Origin: Anaerolineales bacterium
GTDB lineage: Bacteria > Chloroflexota > Anaerolineae > Anaerolineales > Villigracilaceae
Direction of reading: 5' to 3'
Length of the DNA stretch: 34,166 nucleotides
Assembly (NCBI GenBank): GCA_021462845.1
Contig: JAJTXU010000023.1
Location: 1 to 34,166 of the forward strand
The notes below the pieces were generated by a model. That model saw only the letters and a list, made by a program, of their open reading frames with translations, searched no databases and was not told the origin of the DNA. Shown piece after piece: positions 7,753 through 14,403 of the stretch. A program made the translations under genes and the position numbers. The stretch's first letter is position 1, and each line of letters begins with the position of its first letter.

Positions 7753-7758
7753 AAACTT

Positions 7759-8070
7759 GTGAAATTCGACCCTGTCCTCTTTGCCAAAGCCATCGCCGAC
7801 GAAACCCGTCAGCGCATTATGAGCGCCTGCTGTTGCCGCGAACTCTCGGTCAGCGACATCGTCGCAAAGATCGGCTACTCTCAGCCCACCATTTCGCATC
7901 ACCTCGCCATCCTGCGCGATGCCAATTTGGTGAATACTCGCGAAGAAGGCAAGCAAACGTTCTATACGCTTAATCAGGAACACATCGCAGTCTGTTGCGG
8001 TCAGATCATGGTCAAGTTCGCGCCTGAATCTGTCACAACCGAAAACCTGTTGAAAACCCTCAAGGCATAA
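7759..8070 (+). CDS. arsR: ArsR/SmtB-family arsenic-responsive repressor
   Basis: The protein has 103 residues from a GTG start that matches the predicted transcription start, so the mRNA is probably leaderless; no Shine-Dalgarno is visible. The winged helix-turn-helix is clear: LSVSDIVAKIGYSQPTISHHLAILRDANLV, followed by the wing REEGKQTFYTL. The classical ELCVC metal site is absent. Instead there is a CCC cluster just before the HTH (about residues 24-26) and a CC pair in the C-terminal helix (about 78-79), so the As(III) site must be arranged differently. Its context beside arsM and arsP and the three repeated operator-like sites support an arsenic-sensing autorepressor. A terminator follows immediately. 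Confidence 0.92.
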   Translation: MKFDPVLFAKAIADETRQRIMSACCCRELSVSDIVAKIGYSQPTISHHLAILRDANLVNTREEGKQTFYTLNQEHIAVCCGQIMVKFAPESVTTENLLKTLKA

Positions 8071-8108
8071 ACGGGATTCGTCCACGGCCGGGACACTCCC
8101 GTTTTTTT
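8071..8108 (+). terminator. Rho-independent terminator after arsR
   Basis: ACGGGA directly after the stop codon pairs with TCCCGT, followed by a run of T. An inner GTCC/GGAC pair extends the stem. Confidence 0.8.
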
Positions 8109-8120
8109 GCGGCAAATATA

Positions 8121-8138
8121 ATAGACAAACTTCTATAT
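8121..8138 (+). promoter_or_regulatory. ArsR operator-like site 2, upstream of the arsM unit
   Basis: ATAGACAAACTTCTATAT is identical to site 1. A TATAAT (8117-8122) abuts its left end. It lies 15 bases before the small ORF at 8153. Confidence 0.75.
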
Positions 8139-8152
8139 GAAAGGAAGCAACA

Positions 8153-8242
8153 ATGGAAAAAGGAATTCTCTACCTGCTCACGAACGGCGTCTCGCTGTGC
8201 GGCTTCTGCAAATGCAAACGATCGCAAGGGAGGTCAAAATGA
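8153..8242 (+). CDS. Small Cys-rich ORF (29 residues) translationally coupled to arsM
   Basis: The ATG at 8153 follows a good Shine-Dalgarno (AAGGAAG, 5-base spacing). The frame encodes 29 residues and its TGA overlaps the arsM ATG (ATGA). The N-terminal half is fairly hydrophobic. Residues 16-21 are CGFCKC, a CxxCxC cluster suited to binding trivalent arsenic, followed by a basic tail. It is the first cistron behind operator site 2. It could be a leader peptide controlling arsM translation, a small arsenic-binding protein, or a relic. I recognise no family. Expression is inferred only from the RBS and the overlap. Confidence 0.55.
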   Translation: MEKGILYLLTNGVSLCGFCKCKRSQGRSK

Positions 8243-9039
8243 CACAATCTCCCACCCCCGTTCATGACGCCGTCCGCGAACACTACGCCGGGCGGATCAA
8301 AAACAACGCCTCGTGCTGCGGATCTTCGGACTGCTGTTCCACCGAAAGCAGTCTCTACCCTGTAGATTTGCTCGCGACCGTTCCCCCCGAAGTTGCCAGC
8401 GCCAGTTACGGCTGCGGCGACCCGATCACGCTTGCCTCGCTGAACCCCGGCGAGACAGTTCTTGACCTCGGCTCCGGCGCAGGACTCGACTGCCTGCTGG
8501 CGGCGCGGAAAGTTGGCGAGACCGGACGCGTGATCGGCGTGGATATGACTCCCGAAATGATCGAACGCGCCCGCGCAAACGCGAAGCGGGTCAACGCGAC
8601 GAACGTCGAATTCCGCCAAGGGTATCTCGAAGACCTGCCCGTCGAATCAAATAGCATTGACGTGGTCATCTCGAACTGCGTCATCAACCTCGCGCCCGAT
8701 AAAAGCAAAGTCTTTTCAGAGATCGTCCGCGTGCTGAAGACGGGAGCAAAACTCGCCGTCTCCGATATCGTCACCGATGGGGCGCTGCCCGCAGAAATCA
8801 AGAAGAGCCTGAGCGCGTGGGCTGGCTGTATTGCGGGCGCGTTGGATGTGAAAGAATATCAATCCATGATGGAAGCCGCCGGGCTGACCGACATCGAGAT
8901 CAAGCCTGTGTACTTCGACAAGGAAATGATAGACGAAGTTGCCCACGATATGAAAGACACCATCGAACTCAAGCAGTTCTCGCAGGACGAAATGTACAAG
9001 ACGGTCTTCAGCGCAAAGATCACCGCGCGCAAAGCCTGA
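8239..9039 (+). CDS. arsM: Arsenite S-adenosylmethionine methyltransferase ArsM
   Basis: The protein has 266 residues. The start at 8239 is chosen because GGGAGG lies 5 bases upstream; the same frame is open from 8137, but that start lies inside the operator. After an N-terminal Cys-rich segment (SCCGSSDCC) come YGCGDP, the SAM-binding motif VLDLGSGAGLDCLLAA, VIGVDMTPEM, SNCVINLAPDK and the CIAGAL segment. The conserved Cys residues of ArsM enzymes are seen in YGCG, GLDC, SNC and GCIAGA. The enzyme methylates As(III) to methylated arsenicals using SAM. The neighbouring permease is of the type that exports methylarsenite. Confidence 0.95.
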   Translation: MTQSPTPVHDAVREHYAGRIKNNASCCGSSDCCSTESSLYPVDLLATVPPEVASASYGCGDPITLASLNPGETVLDLGSGAGLDCLLAARKVGETGRVIGVDMTPEMIERARANAKRVNATNVEFRQGYLEDLPVESNSIDVVISNCVINLAPDKSKVFSEIVRVLKTGAKLAVSDIVTDGALPAEIKKSLSAWAGCIAGALDVKEYQSMMEAAGLTDIEIKPVYFDKEMIDEVAHDMKDTIELKQFSQDEMYKTVFSAKITARKA

Positions 9040-9091
9040 AAGCAGGCGGCGGTTGCTCTCATCGAACCGCCGCTAATTTTTACAACAACAC

Positions 9092-9109
9092 ATAGACAAA
9101 CATCTATAT
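9092..9109 (+). promoter_or_regulatory. ArsR operator-like site 3, upstream of the permease
   Basis: ATAGACAAACATCTATAT differs from sites 1 and 2 at one base. TATATA at its right end can serve as a -10, and the ribosome binding site AAGGAG begins one base later. The permease and SDR would thus be a third ArsR-controlled unit. Confidence 0.75.
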
Positions 9110-9119
9110 AAGGAGAAAA

Positions 9120-10052
9120 ATGAATCTCGTCGAAACTTTTCTATTTGCCATCGGCAAAGCCTGGGAAACCTTTTTGGGTCTCTGGCCCCTTTTGCTTCTG
9201 AGCGTCCTCGTCAGCGTCGCGCTCAAACTCTTTGTGGATCAAGACCGTGTGGCGCGCTTCCTGCGCCGCAACCAACGCAACGGCGTCGTCATGTCCACCG
9301 CGCTTGCCGTTGCCACTCCATTCTGCTCATGCGGCACCACCGCCGTCGTCCTCGGCATGATGGCATCCACCATCCCCTGGGCGCCCATCGTCGCCTTCCT
9401 CGTCGCATCGCCGCTCACCTCTCCGCAACAGATGCTTTACAGCGCGGGATTATTCGGCTGGCATTTCGCTCTCGCCTTCATGGCGGCTTCGATCCTGCTC
9501 GGACTGGTTGGGGGAGCCATTGCGGGATTCGCCGAATCGCGCGGCTGGTTGGCGAATCAAGCCCGCCTCGTTTCCCGACCTGAAACTGTCCCGCCTACCC
9601 TCGAACAGACTCCTCCCCCGGGCAACCCGCGCGTCACCGCGAAAATATTCGGCAGGGAAACTTTCGATGTGTCGTGGAAATTATTATTGATGTTCTTCGC
9701 CTTTTCATTCCTCGGCTATTTTCTGAATGGGTTGATCCCCCAGGAATGGATCCAAAACGCCTTTGGCGCGGGAAACGCATTCAGCATCCCATTTGCCGCC
9801 GTTCTCGGCATTCCGTTTTATCTCAACACCGAAGCCTCCATGCCGCTCGTCAAAGCCTTCATGGACTCTGGCATGAGCGCGGGCGCGGCTCTCGCCTTCC
9901 TCATTACCGGCGCAGGAACATCCATTGGCGCGTTGACCGGCGCGCTTGCCATCGCCCGCTGGCGGGTCATCGCCATCGTGCTGGGCGTTCTGGTCACGGG
10001 AGCCGTTGCGTTCGGCGCGGCATACGACCTGCTTGCGCCGATGTTCGGATAA
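9120..10052 (+). CDS. arsP: ArsP-type permease (probable methylarsenite efflux)
   Basis: The protein has 310 residues with about eight hydrophobic helices in two halves joined by a Pro-rich loop (about 155-180). The first half has TPFCSCGTTAVVLGM, the hallmark of the DUF318/ArsP_1 permease family; ArsP uses the paired Cys to bind organoarsenicals. The second half has the matching GIPFYLNTEASMPLVKAFMDSGMS and LITGAGTSIGALTGAL. Family knowledge and its place after arsM suggest export of methylarsenite made by ArsM. Start: ATG with AAGGAG at 5 bases. The SDR gene starts 4 bases after the stop. Confidence 0.88.
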   Translation: MNLVETFLFAIGKAWETFLGLWPLLLLSVLVSVALKLFVDQDRVARFLRRNQRNGVVMSTALAVATPFCSCGTTAVVLGMMASTIPWAPIVAFLVASPLTSPQQMLYSAGLFGWHFALAFMAASILLGLVGGAIAGFAESRGWLANQARLVSRPETVPPTLEQTPPPGNPRVTAKIFGRETFDVSWKLLLMFFAFSFLGYFLNGLIPQEWIQNAFGAGNAFSIPFAAVLGIPFYLNTEASMPLVKAFMDSGMSAGAALAFLITGAGTSIGALTGALAIARWRVIAIVLGVLVTGAVAFGAAYDLLAPMFG

Positions 10053-10056
10053 AAAA

Positions 10057-10812
10057 ATGAAACATACAAGCGATAAACGCGCCGTCATCATTGGCGCATC
10101 CAGCGGCATCGGCGCGGAACTGGCGCGGCAACTTGCCCGTGAAGGATATCAACTCATGCTACTCGCCCGCCGTGAAGATAAACTCAAGGCGCTTTACATG
10201 GAAATCAACCGGGAGGTTCGGGAAAGGCGCGCGCAATACATCGTACATGACGTGACCGATTTTCAATCCATCCCCCTGCTGTTCGATCAGATTCTGGGCA
10301 TCCTGGGCAGGATAGACCTGATCGTTTACAACGCGGGCATTCTACTGCCCGCAGGCGAACGTGAATTCAATTTCTCGAAAGACATGGCGATCATGCAAAC
10401 AAACGTCCTGGGCGCAATGGCATGGCTGGATCTTGCGGCGGAATATTTTCAAAAACGAGGCGCGGGACAGATCGTCGGCATCAGTTCCGTTGGCGGCGAG
10501 CGCGGACGGGCTGGCGCGCCCGCATACAACGCTTCTAAAGCCGCGCTGAATACCTATCTGGAAGCGCTGCGGAATCGATTGGCGCGTTTTGGCGTGCATG
10601 TGCTGACGGTTAAACCGGGGTTCATTTCAACGGATATGATACAAAATGCAAAAGAAAGTTTCTGGGTCGCGCCGGTTGACCTTGCCGTATCAGACATCCT
10701 GATCGGAATCCGCAAACGAAAGCAGGAAGTCTACACCCCAAAAAGATGGCGGGTGGTGGGGTGGCTCATGCGTAACGCGCCATCTTTTGTAATGAGGCGG
10801 CTTGCCATCTAA
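10057..10812 (+). CDS. Short-chain dehydrogenase/reductase
   Basis: The protein has 251 residues. The Rossmann motif GASSGIG is at 13-19, NAG at 92-94, the catalytic Ser at 143/144, and YNASK gives Tyr157 and Lys161, so the classical SDR active site is complete. The PGFISTDM segment after beta-6 is also typical. It follows the permease by 4 bases with no separate promoter seen, so it should be induced with the arsenic genes. The substrate is unknown. The overall pattern resembles the SDRs annotated as general NAD(P)-dependent oxidoreductases. Confidence 0.88.
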   Translation: MKHTSDKRAVIIGASSGIGAELARQLAREGYQLMLLARREDKLKALYMEINREVRERRAQYIVHDVTDFQSIPLLFDQILGILGRIDLIVYNAGILLPAGEREFNFSKDMAIMQTNVLGAMAWLDLAAEYFQKRGAGQIVGISSVGGERGRAGAPAYNASKAALNTYLEALRNRLARFGVHVLTVKPGFISTDMIQNAKESFWVAPVDLAVSDILIGIRKRKQEVYTPKRWRVVGWLMRNAPSFVMRRLAI

Positions 10813-10916
10813 GAGCAATATCAATGTCTGTTTCGGTTGGCGAATGGTGAAACGCGGCTTACCCAAAAAAACTGATAGCGGTCCCGCCAATCATCGCACA
10901 ACAGACTTCCTCTCAA

Positions 10917-10950
10917 ACAAACTGGCGGCTGTTACGCCGCCAGTTTTGTG
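10917..10950. terminator. Bidirectional terminator between SDR and higA
   Basis: AAACTGGCGGC and GCCGCCAGTTT pair around a short loop, between the convergent ends of the SDR and higA genes. A nearly identical stem recurs at 11715-11753 in opposite orientation. Confidence 0.75.
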
Positions 10951-10956
10951 AGTGGA

Positions 10957-11256
10957 TTACGCCATTGCGTGAACATGCACTTCTTTTGCCAGCCTGCCTT
11001 CGAGCCTGTCTTTTTCCATTTCGATATCATAGCGTGTTTGCAGATTCATCCAAAAACGTTCGGACAAACCAAAGTAAAGGGATAACCGCAAAGCCGTATC
11101 TGGCGTGATCGAACGAGCGCCAAGCACGATCTCATTAATGCGGCGCGGATGCACGCTGATATCTTTGGCAAGCCTGTACTGGCTGAGTCCCATTGGCTTT
11201 AGGAATTCTTCGAGTAGGATTTCGCCAGGGTGAATCGGCGGTAATTTTTCGGTCAT
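10957..11256 (-). CDS. higA: HigA-type antitoxin (XRE family)
   Basis: The protein has 99 residues. The start at 11256 has AAGGAG seven bases upstream, though the frame is open to 11373. It contains IHPGEILLEEFLKPMGLSQ and a helix-turn-helix with ISVHPRRINEIVLGARSITPDTALRLS, diagnostic of the HigA/VapI antitoxin family. It neutralises the toxin encoded just upstream (10-base gap) and should repress the shared promoter through the palindrome at 11559-11575. Gene order is toxin first, as is usual for HigBA. Confidence 0.93.
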   Translation of the reverse strand: MTEKLPPIHPGEILLEEFLKPMGLSQYRLAKDISVHPRRINEIVLGARSITPDTALRLSLYFGLSERFWMNLQTRYDIEMEKDRLEGRLAKEVHVHAMA

Positions 11257-11266
11257 TTCAATCTCC

Positions 11267-11548
11267 TTAGTGATAATCCACGATTTCGACTTCGTAGCAA
11301 TCGCCATTCTTCCATCGAAAACAAATGCGCCATTGCTGGTTGATGCGTATGCTGTATTGACCTTCGCGGTCACCGCTTAATTTCTCCAGTCGGTTTCCAG
11401 GCGGGACCTTTAAATCGTCCAGTTTTTCCGCCGCGTCGAGAATCTCCAGCTTCAACCGCGCCTTGTGTTGAATATCCACTGGCAGGAAACGGGATCTTTG
11501 GCGTTGAAAGAGTTTTTCCGTTTCTTTATCGGCGAAGGTTTTTATCAT
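11267..11548 (-). CDS. higB: HigB-type toxin (RelE superfamily mRNA interferase)
   Basis: The protein has 93 residues from the ATG at 11548. It has MIKTFADKETEKLF, the helical ILDAAEKLDDLKVPPGNRLE, then GQYSIRINQQWRICFRW and EVEIVDYH, the conserved pattern of the HigB/RelE-like toxin family that cleaves mRNA on the ribosome. The open frame continues upstream to 11701, but only through its own promoter and a repeat. The predicted transcription start coincides with the ATG, so translation is probably leaderless. Confidence 0.93.
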   Translation of the reverse strand: MIKTFADKETEKLFQRQRSRFLPVDIQHKARLKLEILDAAEKLDDLKVPPGNRLEKLSGDREGQYSIRINQQWRICFRWKNGDCYEVEIVDYH

Positions 11549-11555
11549 TGATTGA

Positions 11556-11584
11556 ATAATAACGCACGGCGTTATGGCTGTCAA
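11556..11584 (-). promoter_or_regulatory. higBA promoter with overlapping palindromic operator
   Basis: On the minus strand TTGACA (11579-11584) and TATTAT (11556-11561) are 17 bases apart. The perfect 7-3-7 palindrome ATAACGCACGGCGTTAT (11559-11575) covers the spacer and the -10. It is the likely HigA autorepression site. Confidence 0.85.
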
Positions 11585-11649
11585 GTTTTCCGCATAACGG
11601 ACTCCCCTCTCCCGTTCGTTGAGAGAAGGGTTGAGGGTGAGGGCGCAGT

Positions 11650-11695
11650 CCCCCCGAATTGTTGAGTCGAGCTGGTGGTTGAGCCTCCCGAAACC
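11650..11695. repeat. Direct repeat, copy A (~45 bp)
   Basis: CCCCCGAATTGTTGAGTCGA followed by GCTGGTGGTTGAGCC. Two diverged copies lie at 12465-12513 and 12666-12711 in the same orientation. It has no ORF of its own. Confidence 0.65.
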
Positions 11696-11714
11696 ATCCA
11701 TGAATAATCGAAGG

Positions 11715-11753
11715 GAATGAAAATGGCGGCGTAACAGCCGCCAATTTCATTCC
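11715..11753 (-). terminator. Hairpin at the end of the RelE/antitoxin operon
   Basis: GGAATGAAAATGGCGGC pairs with GCCGCCAATTTCATTCC, a 17-bp stem with one mismatch. It includes the antitoxin stop codon. Its core, GGCGGCTGTTACGCCGCC on the minus strand, matches the plus-strand core of the hairpin after higA. Confidence 0.65.
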
Positions 11754-12136
11754 GTCTTTTCCACCACATCATCCAGTGACACATCCAGCGCCTTCGCAAT
11801 CGCGGACAGGATATCCATTGTCCCTTTCCGTTTGCCCGTCTCAATTTGCGAAAGATACGGTTTGCTGATTCCCGCTTTGTCCGCCAATTGTTGTTGAGTC
11901 AGCCCGCGATATTCGCGCCAGACTTTGATGGGATTTTCTCCGTCAAGAATGGCATGGACGACTTCTCCAGGAATTAATTCATCTTCGCCGCGTTCCAGCG
12001 CGGCTTTCGCGGCATCGTAGTCGCGAATATCTTCCAATTCCTCGGCTTGTTCAAGCAACGCGAGATACTCTTCGTAGGGAAGGACAGCCCATTCGGGTTT
12101 GCCATCGCGTTCAATAAGTTGTATGTTCTCTTTCAT
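11747..12136 (-). CDS. Antitoxin with Phd-like N-terminus and XRE helix-turn-helix
   Basis: The protein has 129 residues from the ATG at 12136, which overlaps the toxin stop by 4 bases (ATGA); the frame is open to 12217 but lies inside the toxin gene. Residues 1-65 (KENIQLIERDGKPEWAVLPYEEYLALLEQAEE) resemble Phd/YefM-type antitoxins. Residues about 74-125 form an HTH_3 domain with YRGLTQQQLADKAGISKPYLSQIETGKR. The N-terminal part would bind the RelE-like toxin and the HTH would bind the palindrome at 12401-12415. Confidence 0.9.
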   Translation of the reverse strand: MKENIQLIERDGKPEWAVLPYEEYLALLEQAEELEDIRDYDAAKAALERGEDELIPGEVVHAILDGENPIKVWREYRGLTQQQLADKAGISKPYLSQIETGKRKGTMDILSAIAKALDVSLDDVVEKTE

Positions 12137-12390
12137 CGGTACGCCTCTCCGCGTGGAGCAATTCTCAAAACCAATATGACCAGTTGCTCGTTTTGTATTT
12201 CGTAAATCACTCGCCACTCTCCAACCCTCAGCCGATAACCTTCTCTGCCTTGCAGTTTTTTTGCGTTGGGATGTTCAGCGTATGGGTCGGCTGCGATTGC
12301 TTCTATCTTCTCGTGAATCGTCTTCGCCACATTGCGTGGAAGCCTGTTCAGAGACTTTGCGGCTTCTTTCTTGAAGATGATTTTGTACAC
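12133..12390 (-). CDS. relE: RelE/ParE-family toxin
   Basis: The protein has 85 residues from a GTG start. It has YKIIFKKEAAKSLNRLPRNVAKTIHEKIEAIA, then YRLRVGEWRVIYEIQ and LVILVLRIAPRGEAYR, the RelE fold with the basic residues used for mRNA cleavage on the ribosome. No Shine-Dalgarno is present; the -10 box ends 7 bases before the GTG, so a leaderless message is likely. The antitoxin follows with a 4-base overlap. Confidence 0.93.
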   Translation of the reverse strand: MYKIIFKKEAAKSLNRLPRNVAKTIHEKIEAIAADPYAEHPNAKKLQGREGYRLRVGEWRVIYEIQNEQLVILVLRIAPRGEAYR

Positions 12391-12397
12391 AGAAAGA

Positions 12398-12426
12398 ATA
12401 TTAGCATATTGCTAACTTTTTTTCAA
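12398..12426 (-). promoter_or_regulatory. relE operon promoter with overlapping palindromic operator
   Basis: TTGAAA (12421-12426) and TAATAT (12398-12403) are 17 bases apart on the minus strand. The perfect palindrome TTAGCATATTGCTAA (12401-12415) overlaps the -10 and spacer. It is the likely binding site of the HTH antitoxin. Confidence 0.82.
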
Positions 12427-12464
12427 GGATTTGTTTGCAGATTGACGGATCGAGCCATTGACCT

Positions 12465-12513
12465 TCCCCCCAATCTGTTGAGTCAAACTGACGGTTGAGG
12501 TTGCCGACAAACC
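12465..12513. repeat. Direct repeat, copy B
   Basis: CCCCCCAATCTGTTGAGTCA followed by AACTGACGGTTGAGG, a diverged copy of the repeat at 11650-11695. It lies in the 379-base gap 12391-12769, which apart from the relE promoter holds only repeats, short palindromes and no convincing gene. Confidence 0.6.
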
Positions 12514-12665
12514 CCTCTCCCGTCTCCCCCAACCCTAAAGGGCGCTGCGCAGGGGGGAGAAGCCAATGCCTCCTGAAACAAGAGTTGCTTTGCTACGGAA
12601 AAATAACATAACCATCAACCGATTGGCTCCCTTCCCATTTGGGAAGGGCGGGGGGGATAGGTCAC

Positions 12666-12711
12666 TCCCCCGAGTCGTTGAGTCAAGCTGACGGTTGAGC
12701 CTGCCGAGACC
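12666..12711. repeat. Direct repeat, copy C
   Basis: CCCCCGAGTCGTTGAGTCAA followed by GCTGACGGTTGAGCC, the copy closest to A. It is preceded by the small inverted repeat CTTCCCATTTGGGAAG. Confidence 0.65.
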
Positions 12712-12769
12712 CCACCGAAGCAAGAGACCGCTCTTCCCCCTTCTTCGCCTTGATTCAAGAAGCAAATCT

Positions 12770-14401
12770 CTAGTCTATCAACAAAGCATCCAAAATATCT
12801 TCAATTGCCTGTGAATGATTTACCTGAATGAACAATCGCTTTCCATACTCCATTTTGTAATCGAGTTTTCCTAAAGATTGAGAAACCCCATCGCCTTCCA
12901 CAGCAATGGAACTCATTTCAAACATAATCTTTGCGCCGTCCGTCCAATTCTTTTGCGCCTTTTCCACAAGTTGACTAACAATATTTTTGTTTGATATATG
13001 AAGACTGATTATTGTTACCCCAGTATCTTTCAACAATGCCGTTGCCTCAGGCAAAAATTTATCCCTAAATTCACCGTCAGAAATCGTAATTAATATCTTC
13101 TTGTGCCGAGCAAAGTTTATGTCCATTAAACGCAATGAGGCTTTTTTTATTGCGTTGTGTATCGGGGTTGTGCCAAACATGAATTTGTCAGAATATATTT
13201 CTTGTTCTAAAGCATCTGGCAAAACGTTGACTATATCTTTTATCGACCTAACAACCTCACGACTGGAAGCTAAATCTAACCATTCGTAAAATCTGGATTT
13301 CGCGCTTTTCTGAAAGGCGTCTTTGAAAAGATCGTTTACGACTATTCTTACAAATCGTCTTAATTTCTCCCATACAATTTTTTGAATTGTCTCTTCAGTC
13401 ATCTTTTTGACGTGCGCATTGTCAATTCTTCCGCCAATTAGATTAGTTATCACATTCAGTCGCGCGCGGTTTGATAGCCAAGTAAGCTGGATTTTGGGAC
13501 GAACATCCTGTTCAATGTGGTCGTAGATGTTCTTGGCAAGGCTAAAAACCCTGTTTTCATCGAAAGTGTCAAAAACCTTCTGGGGAGAATGCCCAAGCGT
13601 TAGTAATTCCAAAACTTGGTCGCTTTGTTCCGACACAAACTCATCCAACGTTGAGCGAATGTGTTTCTCATATTCGTTAACTGAACTGTCCGCGATTTCT
13701 TTGGCTACGACTTTTATGCTATCAAGATACGTATCACTTTCATTGAATGAAGTTAGTCTTATCCGCTCTTCTCTTTTGACAAACCATGCGCTCAATTTAT
13801 CTGTTTGGTGGTCTAGCCATTCGCTTTCTTTCAAAATCTTTCTGTTTAACAAATAGGTCAATAATCTTCCTCTCAACCCATACTTTAGTTTTCGTAGAGC
13901 AGTTTGATAAAGGCTTTCTCTGATAAACGACACTAAATCATCGTACAGATTTTCTCGAAAATCTATCTTTTCTAATAGTTGGTTCGAATAATTTGACCAT
14001 TTCTCATTAATTACACTCTCGATTTCATCAAGGTCGGCTTTTGTTGGAATGATTTCAGTCAATGCCAAGATATCGCATACTACAGTTGCGTCAATCAACG
14101 TTTCTGCTGTCTCGTTCAAAGGATTTTCTCTGTTTCGTGACAGGTCAACGAATTGCCATTTCTTGTGTGGTCGTTTAAAACCCATTCCAATACAGAAGAT
14201 TTCAACATCCCTTGTCTCGGGCTTAGACGAGTAAACAGATTTTATCTTCCTGATTTGACGATTCAGTCCGTCTTTTATCACCTCAATCTGAGGTAATCTT
14301 TTGCCCTCTTTATTTTTCCAGTTTTTTCTCATAGAACTAGAGACATCAATAATTATTCCAACCAACAGGGGCTTGTTTGACGGCGACAACTTTGAATCCA
14401 T
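12770..14401 (-). CDS. Cytoplasmic vWA protein with large helical insertion
   Basis: The protein has 543 residues. The N-terminus has a vWA first strand and MIDAS: LLVGIIIDVSSSM (DxSxS at 19-23). The MIDAS Thr (FGTTPIHNAI, about 411) and the ITISDGEF strand (about 438-445) come only after roughly 260 residues of predominantly helical, charged sequence (about 150-405), so the domain is split by an insertion. There is no signal peptide or membrane segment. The C-terminal ~55 residues (KIMFEMSS...RLFIQVN...IEDILDALLID) match the end of the upstream protein (TLFQCSS...MFLQVN...LEELIDI), so the two are paralogs. The start is 2 bases after the upstream stop, with AGGG 9 bases before it. The function is unknown. 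The DNA is AT-richer than its neighbours. Confidence 0.85.
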   Translation of the reverse strand: MDSKLSPSNKPLLVGIIIDVSSSMRKNWKNKEGKRLPQIEVIKDGLNRQIRKIKSVYSSKPETRDVEIFCIGMGFKRPHKKWQFVDLSRNRENPLNETAETLIDATVVCDILALTEIIPTKADLDEIESVINEKWSNYSNQLLEKIDFRENLYDDLVSFIRESLYQTALRKLKYGLRGRLLTYLLNRKILKESEWLDHQTDKLSAWFVKREERIRLTSFNESDTYLDSIKVVAKEIADSSVNEYEKHIRSTLDEFVSEQSDQVLELLTLGHSPQKVFDTFDENRVFSLAKNIYDHIEQDVRPKIQLTWLSNRARLNVITNLIGGRIDNAHVKKMTEETIQKIVWEKLRRFVRIVVNDLFKDAFQKSAKSRFYEWLDLASSREVVRSIKDIVNVLPDALEQEIYSDKFMFGTTPIHNAIKKASLRLMDINFARHKKILITISDGEFRDKFLPEATALLKDTGVTIISLHISNKNIVSQLVEKAQKNWTDGAKIMFEMSSIAVEGDGVSQSLGKLDYKMEYGKRLFIQVNHSQAIEDILDALLID

Positions 14402-14403
14402 AA

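Noticed and set aside
8137..8238. Upstream start for arsM at 8137
   Set aside because: That ATG lies in the operator-like site and has no RBS, while the ATG at 8239 has GGGAGG at 5 bases and fits ArsM length.
11650..12711. CRISPR array
   Set aside because: Only three diverged copies at irregular distances with genes between them; no regular spacers and no cas genes.
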